This document shows, in pieces, positions 22,754 to 34,137 of a DNA stretch of 64,000 nucleotides. Position 1 is the first letter of the stretch. Each line of letters starts with the position of its first letter. The stretch spans positions 2,542,001 through 2,606,000 of the forward strand of contig CAJQUN010000061.1 in NCBI GenBank assembly GCA_907163345.1, written 5' to 3'. A program made the position numbers and the translations under genes. This DNA is from Haberlea rhodopensis (lineage: Eukaryota; Streptophyta; Magnoliopsida; Lamiales; Gesneriaceae). The notes below the pieces were generated by a model. That model was not told the origin of the DNA. It was given only the letters and a program-made list of their open reading frames with translations, and did not search any database.

Positions 22754-23944
22754 AGTGGTTAGATAACTGGGGAAAACAAGGGTAGAGGAAGTGAATTAGG
22801 GCGATGTCTATGCACTTGAAAGCATGTAGTATCCTTAATGTGGTGTAGGATGTTGTGCTCACATGCTTTATGTGTTGCAATATATTGTTGTTAACCCTTG
22901 CTTTGCAGTATGGTAGCACGAATTGTTATGAATCCCCCGAACGTCAGAGGGGATGTTGTTGTTACTCTGGTTTCTGTATTACCATTTTCAGTTCAGGGGA
23001 AATATAGAACTTTCCTGTAATTCAGTTCTTGCCATATATGTGTTTAGATATGAAGGGACTGAATCGAGAAAGCAAGTGGAGGAGTGGTTGGAGCGTGGTG
23101 ACCAGATCTTGGTGTCAGCTCCATGTGCAAAGTTAGTGTGATTGAGATGTGCAAAGTCAGTGTGACTATGAATGGTGACTGTGATAGTGGACTGATATGT
23201 CGTCAGATTGTGATTCTGATTCACTATTGTTCTGGTATTAATAGATAGATGAGTGGCAATCGGATAAGAAACAAGATATGAAAACATTATATGAGTTTGT
23301 TTCCAGTTTTCGTTCTTGATTACACAATGTGTGCGGGGGAATGGAGGCCTGGATTATTGATTAGGGCTATTGTTATTCCCTTGTGTTGTTTGTGGATGTG
23401 TTGATACAAGCAGCGCTAGAAGATGTTGAAGATGATGCTCACATCATGAGATCACGGTGAAGCTTTCAAATGGGAACTTTGTGGTGCAAATATAATCCGT
23501 ACTGATTACTAGACGACAGAGGATAAGTACTTGATACCATTGTTGTGATGTTTGTTATGAGAATGGAGTGTCATTGATTGACGGGAGCTTGCGTGTCATA
23601 GAGTGACACGAGATCTCTATGCCGAGCAATTTGGTTGAGAATGAAGAATATCTTTGCATATTATACGATACGTCATGGATTTTCTGCATACGTGTTGCTA
23701 GTTTATGATGGGTACTAATACCATCATTCTGATGTGTGATGAGAAAGACATACATGGCTGTCTCTGAAAGGTGTGTGTCCTAGATTCCACGAGAGTACTA
23801 AGTCGAGTATGTTGGCTTGCTAGATGTATCGTTATGACATCTGATTCTGTGGGTTGTATCTTAGGATACGATGTATGGGTGCTGAGTAATTGTATGGTCT
23901 ATGCATTGAGTTGGTTGGGATGGACATTGCATGTGTATAGCGAT
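22754..23944 (+). pseudogene. Old Tekay-like element: leader and decayed gag
   Basis: An ATG at 22910 lies where gag should begin. After a frameshift, FRYEGTESRKQVEEWLERGD and QILVSAPC at 23040-23140 align with FEGTESGEEAEEWLERLEQI in the younger element. Beyond 23150 the reading is lost in stops, and the stretch to 23944 shows no domain I can support. At 23940-23944 the target site GCGAT of the younger Tekay-like element interrupts it. The interior resumes at 31643. Confidence 0.75.
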
Positions 23945-24747
23945 TGTAAGGACCCTAGTTCCTTAAGTGAGGATTAAAGGCATAATTAGATCTAATATAA
24001 ATGATCAGAGTAAAATAATCGTGTTGAGACTATGAGCCTTAAGAATTACATGCCCAAAATAAGGACTATTAATGGATTAGTTACATTCCCAAATCAAAAG
24101 AATGTTATCAATTATAGCTTTACACTACTCCTAGAGTAGATACTATACAAAATTAATCATGTCCTTCCTTTCTCAAAAGAATTCTTCACAAGCTCACCAC
24201 CTCAACCCGCTTAGCCCTTCTTATCATGCCAAAAGTGTACCTACAAGGACAACCCCCAAACATGAGCAACAATATCATTCATATACAACACAATATGAAT
24301 ATAAAGCGTAAATGCATAATCATAATAAAACACTTCCTGTTTTTCCCATGCATTTTAAACGCTTCCCGTTTGGTTGTCCCTGTACCATAACTCATGAGTA
24401 TAATCAATAGATTATTTAATGGTCTACACATGTCATGACATAATCCATCTCATCAACACCAAATATCAATCACCAATCCCTAGTCTGTCCATCACAATGT
24501 ATTTTAATGCCCCTCGCTTATTTACATATAGGCGGCATAGAATAACCTCGCTTCAATGGACATGCGGCGCTCCCACCCCTCGCCTCACATTGAGCGGCAA
24601 ATATTCTTTCCTCACCCTATATGATAACCACGCTCAAATGTGACATGCGGCGCTCCCACCCCTCGCTTCACATTTAGCGGAAACAAACCAAATAGCGGCA
24701 AGCATTAAAATCATCAAGGGATGACCATGACTCATGGGATGTACACC
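23945..24747 (-). repeat. Truncated 3' LTR of the younger Tekay-like element
   Basis: About 800 bp almost identical to 29579-30378 of the 5' LTR. The match ends near 24747 (GGATGTACACC versus GGATGTGCACC), so about 1.26 kb including the U3 start and the palindrome array is gone. The 88 bp between this point and the integrase stop contains a third copy of a GCGGCGCTCCCACCCCTC motif. Confidence 0.88.
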
Positions 24748-24772
24748 CCCCATGCGGCGCTCCCACCCCTCC
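24561..24772. repeat. Recurrent CATGCGGCGCTCCCACCCCT motif in the Tekay-like LTR
   Basis: The 20-mer CATGCGGCGCTCCCACCCCT occurs at 24561, 24644 and 24751. In the 5' LTR it occurs only at 30195 and 30278. The first two copies are 83 bp apart in both LTRs and are followed by TCACATT(G/T)AGCGG. The third copy lies just outside the LTR match, at the deletion junction. Confidence 0.8.
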
Positions 24773-24835
24773 CCTACTTATAAGATTTCATCCTCAAAAT
24801 CGCATGCACTTACCCCCAAAAGAAACTAAACATAA

Positions 24836-25342
24836 TCACATACCAGAGAATAGTTCCGGGTAGTGCTGCACCATATGCCGCTCCGTCTCCCACGTAGCCT
24901 CCTCGACACCCCTGCGATCCCACTGAACCTTGATCATAGGTATCACTTTGTTCCGAAGTCTACGGTCTGCTCGATCCAGAATTCTAACAGGCCGTTCCAC
25001 ATAAGACACATCGGATTCTAACTGAACCTCAGAAGGCTGCAACACATGCGACGGATCCGGCTCATACTTCCGCAACATAGACACATGAAACACATCATGT
25101 ATACCAGATAAAGAAGGCGACAGAGCTAGTCGGTAAGCTAAGGTGCCAATGCGCTGCAAAATCTCGTACGGTCCAACATACCTCGGAGACAGTTTCCCGC
25201 GCATCCCAAATCGCACAACGCCTCTGAAAGGCGAGATCTTCAAAAAGACCTTATCTCCCAACTGAAATTCCAATGGTCTCCGCCGTTTATTCGCATAAGC
25301 TGCCTGTCTGTCCTGGGCTGCTTTCATTTTCTGCCTTATCAT
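24836..25342 (-). pseudogene. Tekay-like integrase C-terminus with chromodomain-like tail
   Basis: The frame opens MIRQKMKAAQDRQAAYANKR and continues with the GPY/F module region (PRYVGPYEILQRIGTLAYRL). DVFHVSMLRKYEPDPSHVLQ and a chromodomain-like end follow, EERPVRILDR-type residues (VERPVRILDR) and KVQWDRRGVEEATWETE. Such tails direct integration through chromatin in chromoviruses. The frame overlaps the previous one in ATGA, reflecting a frameshift between EMQEK and the next helix. It ends at TAA-side codon 24836-24838, 88 bp before the truncated LTR. Confidence 0.9.
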
Positions 25343-25971
25343 CTCTTCTCTTGCATTTCCCGAATCAACTCCGGTCCTCCGACCGATTTACGGTCCAAAT
25401 CATCCCAACACAAGGGTGATCTACATCGTCTGCCATAAAGAGCTTCAAAAGGAGCCATCTGAATACTCGCCTGGTAGCTGTTATTATAAGAGAACTCTAC
25501 CAAGGGTACCGAATCTTGCCAAGAAACATCGAACTCCAAAACACAAGCTCTCAACATGTCCTCGAGCGTCTGGATGGTACGCTCGGTCTGGCCATCCGTC
25601 TGAGGGTGATATGCAGTGCTCAATCTAACTTCAGTTCCCAAGGCTGACTGAAGGCCCTCCCAAAAATGAGATGTAAATCGGGGATCTCGATCCGACACTA
25701 TGGAAATGGGGATCCCATGCAATCTCACTACATCTCGAATATACAACTGCGCCATCCTCAAAAAGGTGAAAGTCATGCTATAGGGGATGAAATGAGCTAC
25801 CTTAGTCAATCGATCCACAATCACCCAAATAGCATCAAAGCCTGAAGTACTCCTCGGCAGGTGAGTCACGAAGTCCATGGAAATGTGTTCCCACTTCCAC
25901 TTCGGTATCTCCAAGCTTCTCAACTCGCCGCCAGGTCTCTGTCTCTCTGCCTTAACTTGCTGGCAGATCAA
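25339..25971 (-). pseudogene. Tekay-like integrase core
   Basis: It contains LEIPKWKWEHISMDFVTHLP with the first catalytic Asp. WVIVDRLTKVAHFIPYS, then PISIVSDRDPRFTSHFWEGL with the second Asp, and TAYHPQTDGQTERTIQTLED with the catalytic Glu follow. The HHCC finger straddles the upstream stop at 25972: HPGGKKMYKDLRGQFWWKRM and FVKR are read in the previous frame, then TGA replaces the first Cys codon before LICQQVKAE. All three catalytic acids are present but the finger is broken. It joins element cDNA to host DNA in active relatives. Confidence 0.92.
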
Positions 25972-27477
25972 TCACCTCTTAACAAAAGCGACGACATCAA
26001 ACTTCATCCTTTTCCACCAAAACTGACCACGCAGATCTTTATACATCTTCTTCCCGCCTGGGTGGATGCTAAGTCTGCTACTATGAGCTCGCTCCAAGAT
26101 CCCTCTACGCAACTCCGGCGTACTCGGAACCACCCAACGGTTACCCAACCTCAAAGATCCGTCATCGGCCACTATGAATTTCGTTGGCTGACCAAGATGC
26201 ACTAAAGATAACCATCTCTGAACCTCATCATCTGACCTCTGAGCGCTCCTGATGTTCTCATAGATATCTGGCTCAGCTAACAAGGTCGATACATGCACAG
26301 GTGATGCATCTATGTCAAAATCATAGCCCAGATGGCAATAGGAGGTCATCATAGCCGACAAATGGATGACGTCCTCAACAGAACTCCTCACTTTCCGGCT
26401 CAAAGCGTCTGCTGTCAAATTAGCCTTTCCGGGATGGTACTCAATCTTACAATCATAGTCTTTGAGTAAGTCCATCCACCTCCTCTGCCTCATGTTCAGC
26501 TCCGCCTGAGTGAATAAAAACTTGAGGCTCTTGTGATCCGTGAATATGGTAAATGAAGTACCATACAAATAGTGCCTCCAAATCTTCAGGGCGAAGATGA
26601 TGGCCGCCAATTCCAAGTCATGGACTGGGTATCTGGGCTCATGCGGCTTCAACTGTCTCGATGCATAAGCTACCACATGCTTATCTTGCATCAGTACACA
26701 CCCAAGGCCCTGAATTGATGCATCGGTATACAAAACAAATCTGGAGTTTTCCGTAGGAATCACCAATACTGGCGCCGTCGTCAAGCGGTGCTTCAACTCC
26801 TGGAAGCTCTCCTCACAAGCTTCTGACCAAAAGAATGGTACTCCCTTCTGGGTCAACTGTGTCAACGGCTTGGCAATCTTCGAAAATCCCTTGACAAAGC
26901 GTCGATAATAACCGGCCAAACCAAGGAAGCTCCGAATCTCGGGCACAGAAGTGGGTGCAGCCCACTCCATCACAGCTTCAATCTTCCTGGGATCCACAGC
27001 TATTCCGCTGCTCGATATGACATGCCCCAGAAACACTACACTGCTCAACCAAAATTCGCACTTGCTGAGCTTGGCATACAACTGGTGGTCTCTGAGAATC
27101 TGGAGTACTATCCTCAAGTGTCTCACGTGCTCTTCCTCATTCCGGAAGTAGATGAGAATGTCGTCAATAAATACAATGACGAACTGATCAAGATACGGCT
27201 GAAACACTCTGTTCATCAGACTCATAAAGACCGCTGGAGCATTCGTCGCGCCGAACGGCATCACTAGGAACTCATAATGTCCATATCGAGTCCGAAATGC
27301 TGTCTTCTGTACATCTTCCTCTCTGACTCGAATCTGATGGTACCCGGACCTCAAATCAATCTTGCTATAAAGTCTGGTACCTTGCAACTGATCAAACAAG
27401 TCATCAATCCTTGGGAGAGGATATTTGTTCTTTACTGTGGCTTTATTCAGTTGCCGGTAATCGATGCACAACCGCAT
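25972..27477 (-). pseudogene. Tekay-like reverse transcriptase and RNase H
   Basis: About 501 codons from MRLCIDYRQLNK, the RT region after the stop at 27485-27487. Motifs include SKIDLRSGYHQIRVREED, MPFGATNAPAVF and the catalytic FIDDILIYF at residues 103-110. RNase H follows with VLYTDASIQGLGCVL, VAYASRQLKPHE, YLYGTSFTIFTDHKSL and MDLLKDYDCKIEYHPGKANL-type residues. The N-terminal integrase HH motif is at the end. The catalytic pair in FIDD is intact, so the enzyme domain was recently functional. It is separated from gag-protease by a single stop where a Lys codon is expected. Confidence 0.93.
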
Positions 27478-27486
27478 CGAACCGTG

Positions 27487-29376
27487 CTACTTCTTCACAA
27501 AGAGAACCGGTGCGCCCCATGGCGATACGCTCGGGCGTATATATCCCTTGTCAAGGAGCTCCTGCAACTGCTCCTTCAACTCTCTCAACTCTGCCGGTGC
27601 CATCCTATAAGGTGCACGAGAGATAGCGGATGTCCCCAGTAACAACTCGATCCCAAACTCAACTTCTCTAGCCGGTGGAAATCCTGGAATCTCCTCTGGG
27701 AATACATCAGCAAATTCTGCTACCACTGGCACATCCTCAACTCTCAGTTCTTTATTCTTCCCAGACGTGTCCACGGCATAGATGAGATAGCCCGTGTGGC
27801 CACGTTCCAACAACTGAGTCATCTTGATCGCTGAAATCAACGGAATCTTCGCACGAGAACCGTTGCCATAAAACGTCCACTGACTACCCAAATCAGGTCT
27901 GAACTTCACTGTTTTCTGCCGGCAATCTACCACTGCTTGATATCTGTTCAGAATATCAATACCCACAATGCAGTCGAAGTCTGACATGCCCAACACGATC
28001 AAGTCTGCCTTCAACTCATTGCCCTCAAAATAAATGAGGCAATCTGCCATAAACTGATCAGCAACGACATTTCTTCCAGTGGGTGTCGAGACAAAGAGAG
28101 GCGTGGGTAGAGAAGACGTGCGCATATGGTGTCTCTCCACAAAGCCAACAGATACAAAATAGTGGGAGGCACATGTATCTATCAAAATAAAAGCAGGGTA
28201 CGTAAATAAATGACACGTACCGGCGATCACCTCCTCTGGGGCTGCCTGAGCCTGCTCTCTGGTCAGCGCATACACCTGTCCTTGGGACAGTCCCACTGTC
28301 TGACCTCCCGATGGTCGAGGCACAAACTGCTGCCTCTGGTGTACTGTCCTGTCATCAAATCTCGGCCTGTTACCCTGAAACTCTGACTGTCCTCCCCGGG
28401 TGGGGCAATAGCGAGAGATGTGGCCCATCTTGCCACAGCTATAACAAGCAGGGCACTTATTCAAAGAATGTGGCCCTCCACAATTGTCGCACCTTGGCTC
28501 CCCCGATCTATTTCCCTGCGTAGACCCTCGGTTGGCGGACCAATTACTCTTCTTGTTCTCCTGCTTCTGACCAAAGAATTTCTTCCCACCGAACCGCGAA
28601 GATGAAGAGGCACCACGAGGTTTAAATGGCTCTCCCCGGGGCCTCAAGCTATCAATAGCTTGCCTCTGTTGTGGTACTTGTGGTGGCACAGCACTAGGAT
28701 AAGCTCCTACTCCAATCTCGGCAAGCTCCGTTCTTGTGAGAGCATCATCAAAAGAAGTGGGGTTATTGGTGATAACCCGGTCAAATAGCTCTGGTCGCAA
28801 CCCCTTCATAAAATTCCTCGTCTTTGCGTGCCCATTGGTGGCAATGTGGGGAACATACCTCAGCAACGAAGAGTACCGCATGGCATAGTCTGACACTGTC
28901 ATGTTCCCTTGTTTCAAACTTGCAAACTCATCCTCCTTTGTCTGTCTCGCCGCTGCGGAGAAGTACCGGTTCAGAAACCGGGTCCTGAAGAGTGTCCAAT
29001 CAATCACAGCACCCAGTGCTCTCAGTTCCATTACCGTGCTCCTCCACCACATCAAAGGTTTCTTTGCTAACTGGAACTCCGCCAGCCTCAGCCAAGCTGT
29101 AACAGCACAAGGAGCCGATACAAATATCTGCTCAAGTCTTTCCAGCCACTCCTCAGCTTCCTCTCCTGATTCTGTTCCCTCAAACCGGGGCGGGTGGTAA
29201 GACAGAAACTGAGTCAAGCTAATCTCACCAGGTAGCAATAACTGAGCCACTGGTTCCATGCCTACTGCTGGTGGAGGTAGAGGGTTTGCCTGACCAATGC
29301 TAGCGTTCACGCTCCCAACATCGCCAACCTCTTCGTTAAGGTTCCCCGTATTCATAGCAGCCATGCTGTAACACAA
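27487..29376 (-). pseudogene. Tekay-like gag-protease and RT N-terminus
   Basis: 629 codons. The N-terminal gag core has FLSYHPPRFEGTESGEEAEE, QLAKKPLMWWRSTV and FASLKQGNMTVSDYAMRYSS. Two Cys-rich motifs follow, RCDNCGGPHSLNKCPACYSC and CGKMGHISRYCP, of which CYSCGKMGHISRYC is a full CX2CX4HX4C knuckle. The protease reads FILIDTCASHYFVS, so the catalytic DTG is DTC and the protease is probably dead. The frame continues into RT with IPGFPPAREVEFGIELLLGT and ends at VLFVKK before a TAG. Start chosen at 29376 or the second Met at 29358 (MAAMNTGN), the usual N-terminus. Confidence 0.93.
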
Positions 29377-29560
29377 AGGTTAACAACAATTCCAAAACAA
29401 ATATATATGTTATGTCGTTAGATAGCAGGGATGATAATGAGCATGTTAGTATAACAGGATATACATCAATATGCACCACATGCATAAACATGTTTCAAAT
29501 GTAAGCACCTAGCTAATCATGCTAAGGCTACCCTTCTCTCGTTCCCGAGTTCTCTAACCA

Positions 29561-29574
29561 CTGCTCTCATACCA
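29561..29574 (-). other. Primer-binding site, initiator tRNA-Met type (younger Tekay-like element)
   Basis: The minus strand reads TGGTATGAGAGCAG, four bases (TTAG) after the LTR end CTTACA. One base differs from the perfect initiator-Met complement TGGTATCAGAGC, probably a later mutation. Confidence 0.85.
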
Positions 29575-29578
29575 CTAA

Positions 29579-31637
29579 TGTAAGGACCCTAGTTCCTTAA
29601 GTGCGGATTAAAGGCATAATTAGAGCTAATATAAATGATCAGAGTAAAATAATCGTGTTGAGACAATGAGCCTTAAGAATTACATGCCCAAAATAAGGAC
29701 TATTAATGGATTAGTTACATTCCCAAATCAAAAGAATGTTATCAATTATAGCTTTACACTACTCCTAGAGTAGATACTATACAAAATTAATCATGTCCTT
29801 CCTTTCTCAAAAGAATTCTTCACAAGCTCACCACCTCAACCCGCTTAGCCCTTCTTATCATGCCAAAAGTGTACCTACAAGGACAACCCCCAAACATGAG
29901 CAACAATATCATTCATATACAACACAATATGAATATAAAGCGTAAATGCATAATCATAATAAAACACTTCCTGTTTTTCCCATGCATTTTAAATGCTTCC
30001 CGCTTGGTTGTCCCTGTACCATAACTCATGAGTATAATCAATAGATTATTTAATGGTCTACACATGTCTTGACATAATCCATCTCATCAACACCAAATAT
30101 CAATCACCAATCCCTAGTCTGTCCATCACAATGTATTTTAATGCCCCTCGCTTATTTACATATAGGCGGCATAGAATAACCTCGCTTCAATGGACATGCG
30201 GCGCTCCCACCCCTCGCCTCACATTGAGCGGCAAATATTCTTTCCTCGCCCTATATGATAACCACGCTCAAATGTGACATGCGGCGCTCCCACCCCTCGC
30301 TTCACATTTAGCGGAAACAAACCAAATAGCGGCAAGCATTAAAATCATCAAGGGATGACCACGACTCATGGGATGTGCACCAATAACCATCATATGCATA
30401 TACAATCATCATGCATAATTCAACATGTATTTGCATCCACAATGCATAATCACATATATACTCGCATCCACAATGCATAACAATGAGTATACTAGATACA
30501 TGTACCGTTGGTGCCCGTACGTCCTCTACGTACCTGTCCAAAAAGTAGGATGTGGTAGGACTTCAATTCCTTGGCTGTGTCGCCACCTGGGATGGTTCTA
30601 CACATTCACACAAATCAATATTAGAACCCAATAATAGTCCGATACCAAAAATCCTACAATAAAATCCAAAAACACCATCTTTTGTGACTCGCGATCGATC
30701 GCGGCAAAGGGCCGATCGATCGCGAGATCACACTGCCCGAACATGAATTTTTGTTCCTTCGGCGATCGATCGCCACATTTGGCGCGATCGATCGCCACCC
30801 TCGCTGATCGATCGCCCAAACGTGGCGATCGATCGCCAAATGCTTCTGGAGCGTACTGCCTCTTCGCGATCGATCGCCAAAAACGGGCGATCGATCGCCG
30901 AGCCCTGTATCGCGAAAAATCGCCATTAATGCTCCAAAACTTCATTCCAACCCATTCCAACTCCCCTACCAACAAACCAACAACATCAAATACATAATAA
31001 CCTTCCATAAACACTTTAAGCACCTCAAAAATCCAACATCCAACCAAAACCACAACAACCCAACACAAACCCATTTTAAAACCCTTCAAAACCATACCAA
31101 ACTTAAATAAAACATTACAAAATCAACAATGAGGTGTCCATACCTCTTGGGGACTTCAAATCTCCCAATAAACTCCACAAATCAAGATTTTTGGAAGGAT
31201 TTTCTTCACCCTTAAGCTCAAGAACGAAAATGAGGAGGGTAGGTTTGTGGGAAGTGATTTTGGGGGGAAATGAAAAGTGTTTTGGTAAAGGTGGGGGTAA
31301 AGGTATTAAAACAAGTTTAATTGTATTCCCACAACTAACATGATGTATTAAACATCCCAACATGATATTTAAAAGGCATTTCACCAAAGTGCACCATAAT
31401 CACAATTAAACTCATGCTTTACAATTAATTGATAACCATGGCAAATAAATCATGCTAACAACAATTTTCCAACATGCACAACATGCATCCTGAAATGCAC
31501 TCCCGGGTCGCCCTTTCCATATGACCATGCATTTCCATAAGATAAATAAATCCAACACATAATTAATTACCACCATAATTAATCATATAAACACAATTAA
31601 TGCCTAAATTGCAATTAATCATTTCGGGGATATCACA
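29579..31637 (-). repeat. 5' LTR of the younger Tekay-like element
   Basis: 2,059 bp. On the minus strand it starts TGTGATATCCCCGAAATG and ends CTTACA. It abuts GCGAT on the right and the primer-binding site on the left. It contains the least decayed palindrome array of the window (30690-30899), about 745-945 bp from its start. Confidence 0.9.
30690..30899. repeat. Phased palindrome array, younger Tekay-like 5' LTR (best preserved)
   Basis: Eight sites all with an intact GATCGATC core, most extended to GGCGATCGATCGCC or CGCGATCGATCGCG. Left half-sites end at 30696, 30717, 30767, 30789, 30809, 30830, 30871 and 30892. Spacings are 21, 50, 22, 20, 21, 41 and 21 bp. Confidence 0.92.
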
Positions 31638-31642
31638 GCGAT

Positions 31643-34137
31643 GTCGGGAAGAACGGAGATAATTATGATACGAATAAACATGTCACCACATTCTCATGAG
31701 TGATGATTGAGTTGTACTGGTTGACGTTGTTAGCATATATGAGTATTTCTCGGGAAGTGAGATTGGGAAGAGGATGTTCTCTTATCTCTTATGGTTGTAG
31801 TCTCATACGGAGTTCATGATAGGAATAATGACATCATGATGGGATTCAGGAAAAGCCTGTGTAGGCGTAGAATGAGACAGTGTGGGGAATGATATGGTAT
31901 CCTGGACTGTCTTATATGTTGGTGGTGATGTGCACACCTGATGCAAACAAGGGATCTAACAATTCGATGGTATGTGAGTACCAAATGAGTACCGAGTATG
32001 ATGCATTGTATGATGTGACAACAAGAGCTTATTGTCCACATGGTATGGTCAAGATAACATGTTTGTACTTGAAATGAGAGTTTTCTCAAGCAAGTGTTTG
32101 TATGTTTGGATTTCTACATTACCAAAATGTATTCTTCACACAGTGTTATTAGTCCGACCGACGCGGGTTGTACTTGAAGCGTATCAGATGGTCGTGAATA
32201 TGATTGAGATTGTTACTCAGCTGAGCTATTGTGATGGGGATTATGATCTCCATCGGGCTGATTTGTAAACTGGGAATGTGCTGGTGCATTGTAAATAGAG
32301 TTGTGACCCGAGTTGGTATGCTCACACTATACTGTTGAATTGTGATTTAGAAAGGATATCTGGCTTGAAGCCAGTATCGGATTACTTTCATATGATGAGC
32401 GCAGAAACTGCTTTGAGTGGTACTATGGCCACTCTGAACTTTGTGTTGAAGGCATTGTGAAGATTCATTGTGAGAGGTGTGAGAAGACATCTCTCATTTG
32501 GAGTCCGATTGATTTCGATATGCCATCGATAGAATTTATCTCCATTGCATAGACAGATGTGCGAATAGTTTGATCATGATAGTGGCATGAATGCACTTTT
32601 TTGAGGTCATTTGTCTATCTTGGTTCAAGGATATATTTGGATAGGCATATACTTTGATGATTCAAACAAGGGTCCAAAGATGGAAGGTGTGTATGCATGA
32701 TGGAGCATTGAAATTCCTGTTTCGAATCTTTCGTGCAGATGTGTTGCGTTGTGGTGGCTGGTGTCGATTTGGCTTCTATGTATCTTTACAGTCTTGTTGT
32801 AGACGTATAAGCCTTGTTGGAAATAGCCATGTTGAGTGGGATTGAATATGTGTGTAATTCAATGTGTTTTGTTTGTTGTTGTGAAGCCGCATGTGCCAGC
32901 ATGTGTATACTTGTGTTTGGAAGATGCTTGTCCAATCCTCGAGAATGGTAATCTCGAGGGCGTAAGTGATGCAAAGGGGGTTTATTATAGAAATCATGTC
33001 AACTGTGTGGATAACTATTATGTCATAGTGATCATTGTGTTTGATTGAATGAATCACATAGATCAATGAGGCATGAATAGAATTGATGTTCTTTTGATGG
33101 TACGATATGTAGTCAGTAAGCAACAGAAGATTGTGCATGGCTTATGACGGCACAAATGGTTGATGCAACGTGTTGCTAGTGTGACGATAGAATGTTGGAA
33201 CCACAATCTAATGTCGTGGACTACAGTGATGACAGTTGAGTAGCAGTGGTTTTGTGTTGTTTGCGTGATTATGGGTTGCTCGATTGAGATAGCAACCGAT
33301 ATACCTTATGGGATGCTTCCATTCATTATGGCATTGGAAATGACTGTGTGCAGGTTCGATATACTACGATAGATGGAAACGTTTCAGTTGACACGGTGTG
33401 TAATTACATGGTAACGCGCATTTTGTTGAAATGTGAACGCCGTAATAACTCTGATCACATCTGAGTTGTTGAGATAGTAGGTTGCAACTACTGCAGTACT
33501 TGGAAAAATCTATTCTTATACTAGATTGGTGTGAGGGTGCAACCTTCAGAGTTGTTGTTTTGTTTATGATGTATCTGTGACGCAATATTGTGTATTGGTG
33601 TACAGTTCAATAGTTGACGTGGCATAGTGAGTATATGTGTGCAAGATTCAAATGCGATGAATGGTCAAGTTATGACATATCGATGACAGTATGTACAATT
33701 GTGGTGTCTGGTCAAGGATCTCAGTCATTCTTGTATTGGAATGGAATATTGTTGAGTAGTATTCACAGTGTTGATCTCATGCAGAGTCATTGTTGTGTCA
33801 ATGAATTATGGGCGTTTTGTGAAAAAAGGTGTGGTCCAGTTTGGTGATTGGTCACCTTGCATGAAAAAGACCAGGGGTAAAACTTGCATGATATGTGTTA
33901 ATACACGGGCATACATTGGAGATTGCCACTGTCAGTGATTGGTACGACTCTTGAACGTATTATCTCTGCTCAAAGGTACATGAGCTAAGCAAAGTGTTGA
34001 TGGAGCTGATCTGTGAGACAAAATACGGATAAGTTGTCTGGTATGTGTACTTTACATTACTGCAATGCTGGTAAGTATCTGATTTGGATTGAGTAGATGC
34101 TTAGATTGATGCTTATTGTTGTCATTTTAAATGTATA
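31643..34137 (+). other. Old Tekay-like element: decayed interior, right part
   Basis: Continues the plus-strand element after the GCGAT duplication. I see no readable polymerase, integrase or protease motif. The open frames are short and the base composition is like the 23150-23944 stretch. It ends abruptly at about 34137, where the SIRE-like LTR fragment starts without a target duplication. This implies that a deletion removed the rest of the interior and the start of the 3' LTR. Confidence 0.5.

Larger units (their letters stand above)
23945..31637 (-). mobile_element. Younger Tekay-like chromovirus (Ty3/gypsy), nearly complete, 3' LTR truncated
   Basis: The minus order is 5' LTR (29579-31637), initiator-Met primer site, gag-protease, RT-RNase H, integrase with chromodomain-like tail, then 3' LTR fragment (23945-24747). 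An exact 5-bp duplication GCGAT lies at 23940-23944 and 31638-31642. PR-RT-RH-IN is the gypsy order and the C-terminal PVRILDR...WE segment is the chromovirus signature. Two stops and one frameshift break the polyprotein. The retained 5-bp duplication shows that the 3' LTR lost its U3 side after insertion. Confidence 0.93.

Noticed and set aside
23150..23944. Separate host gene in the old element interior
   Set aside because: No exon structure or conserved protein. Position between gag remnant and the GCGAT site fits decayed retrotransposon interior.
30690..30899. GATCGATC repeats as a CRISPR-like array
   Set aside because: Units are short palindromes with irregular multiples of a helical turn between them, no unique spacers of constant length, no cas genes, and the DNA is plant nuclear.
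30598..31095. 165-codon minus-strand frame across the palindrome array
   Set aside because: Its Asp-Arg-Ser repeats are simply the translation of GATCGATC palindromes in an LTR, on the strand of the element but outside its coding region.
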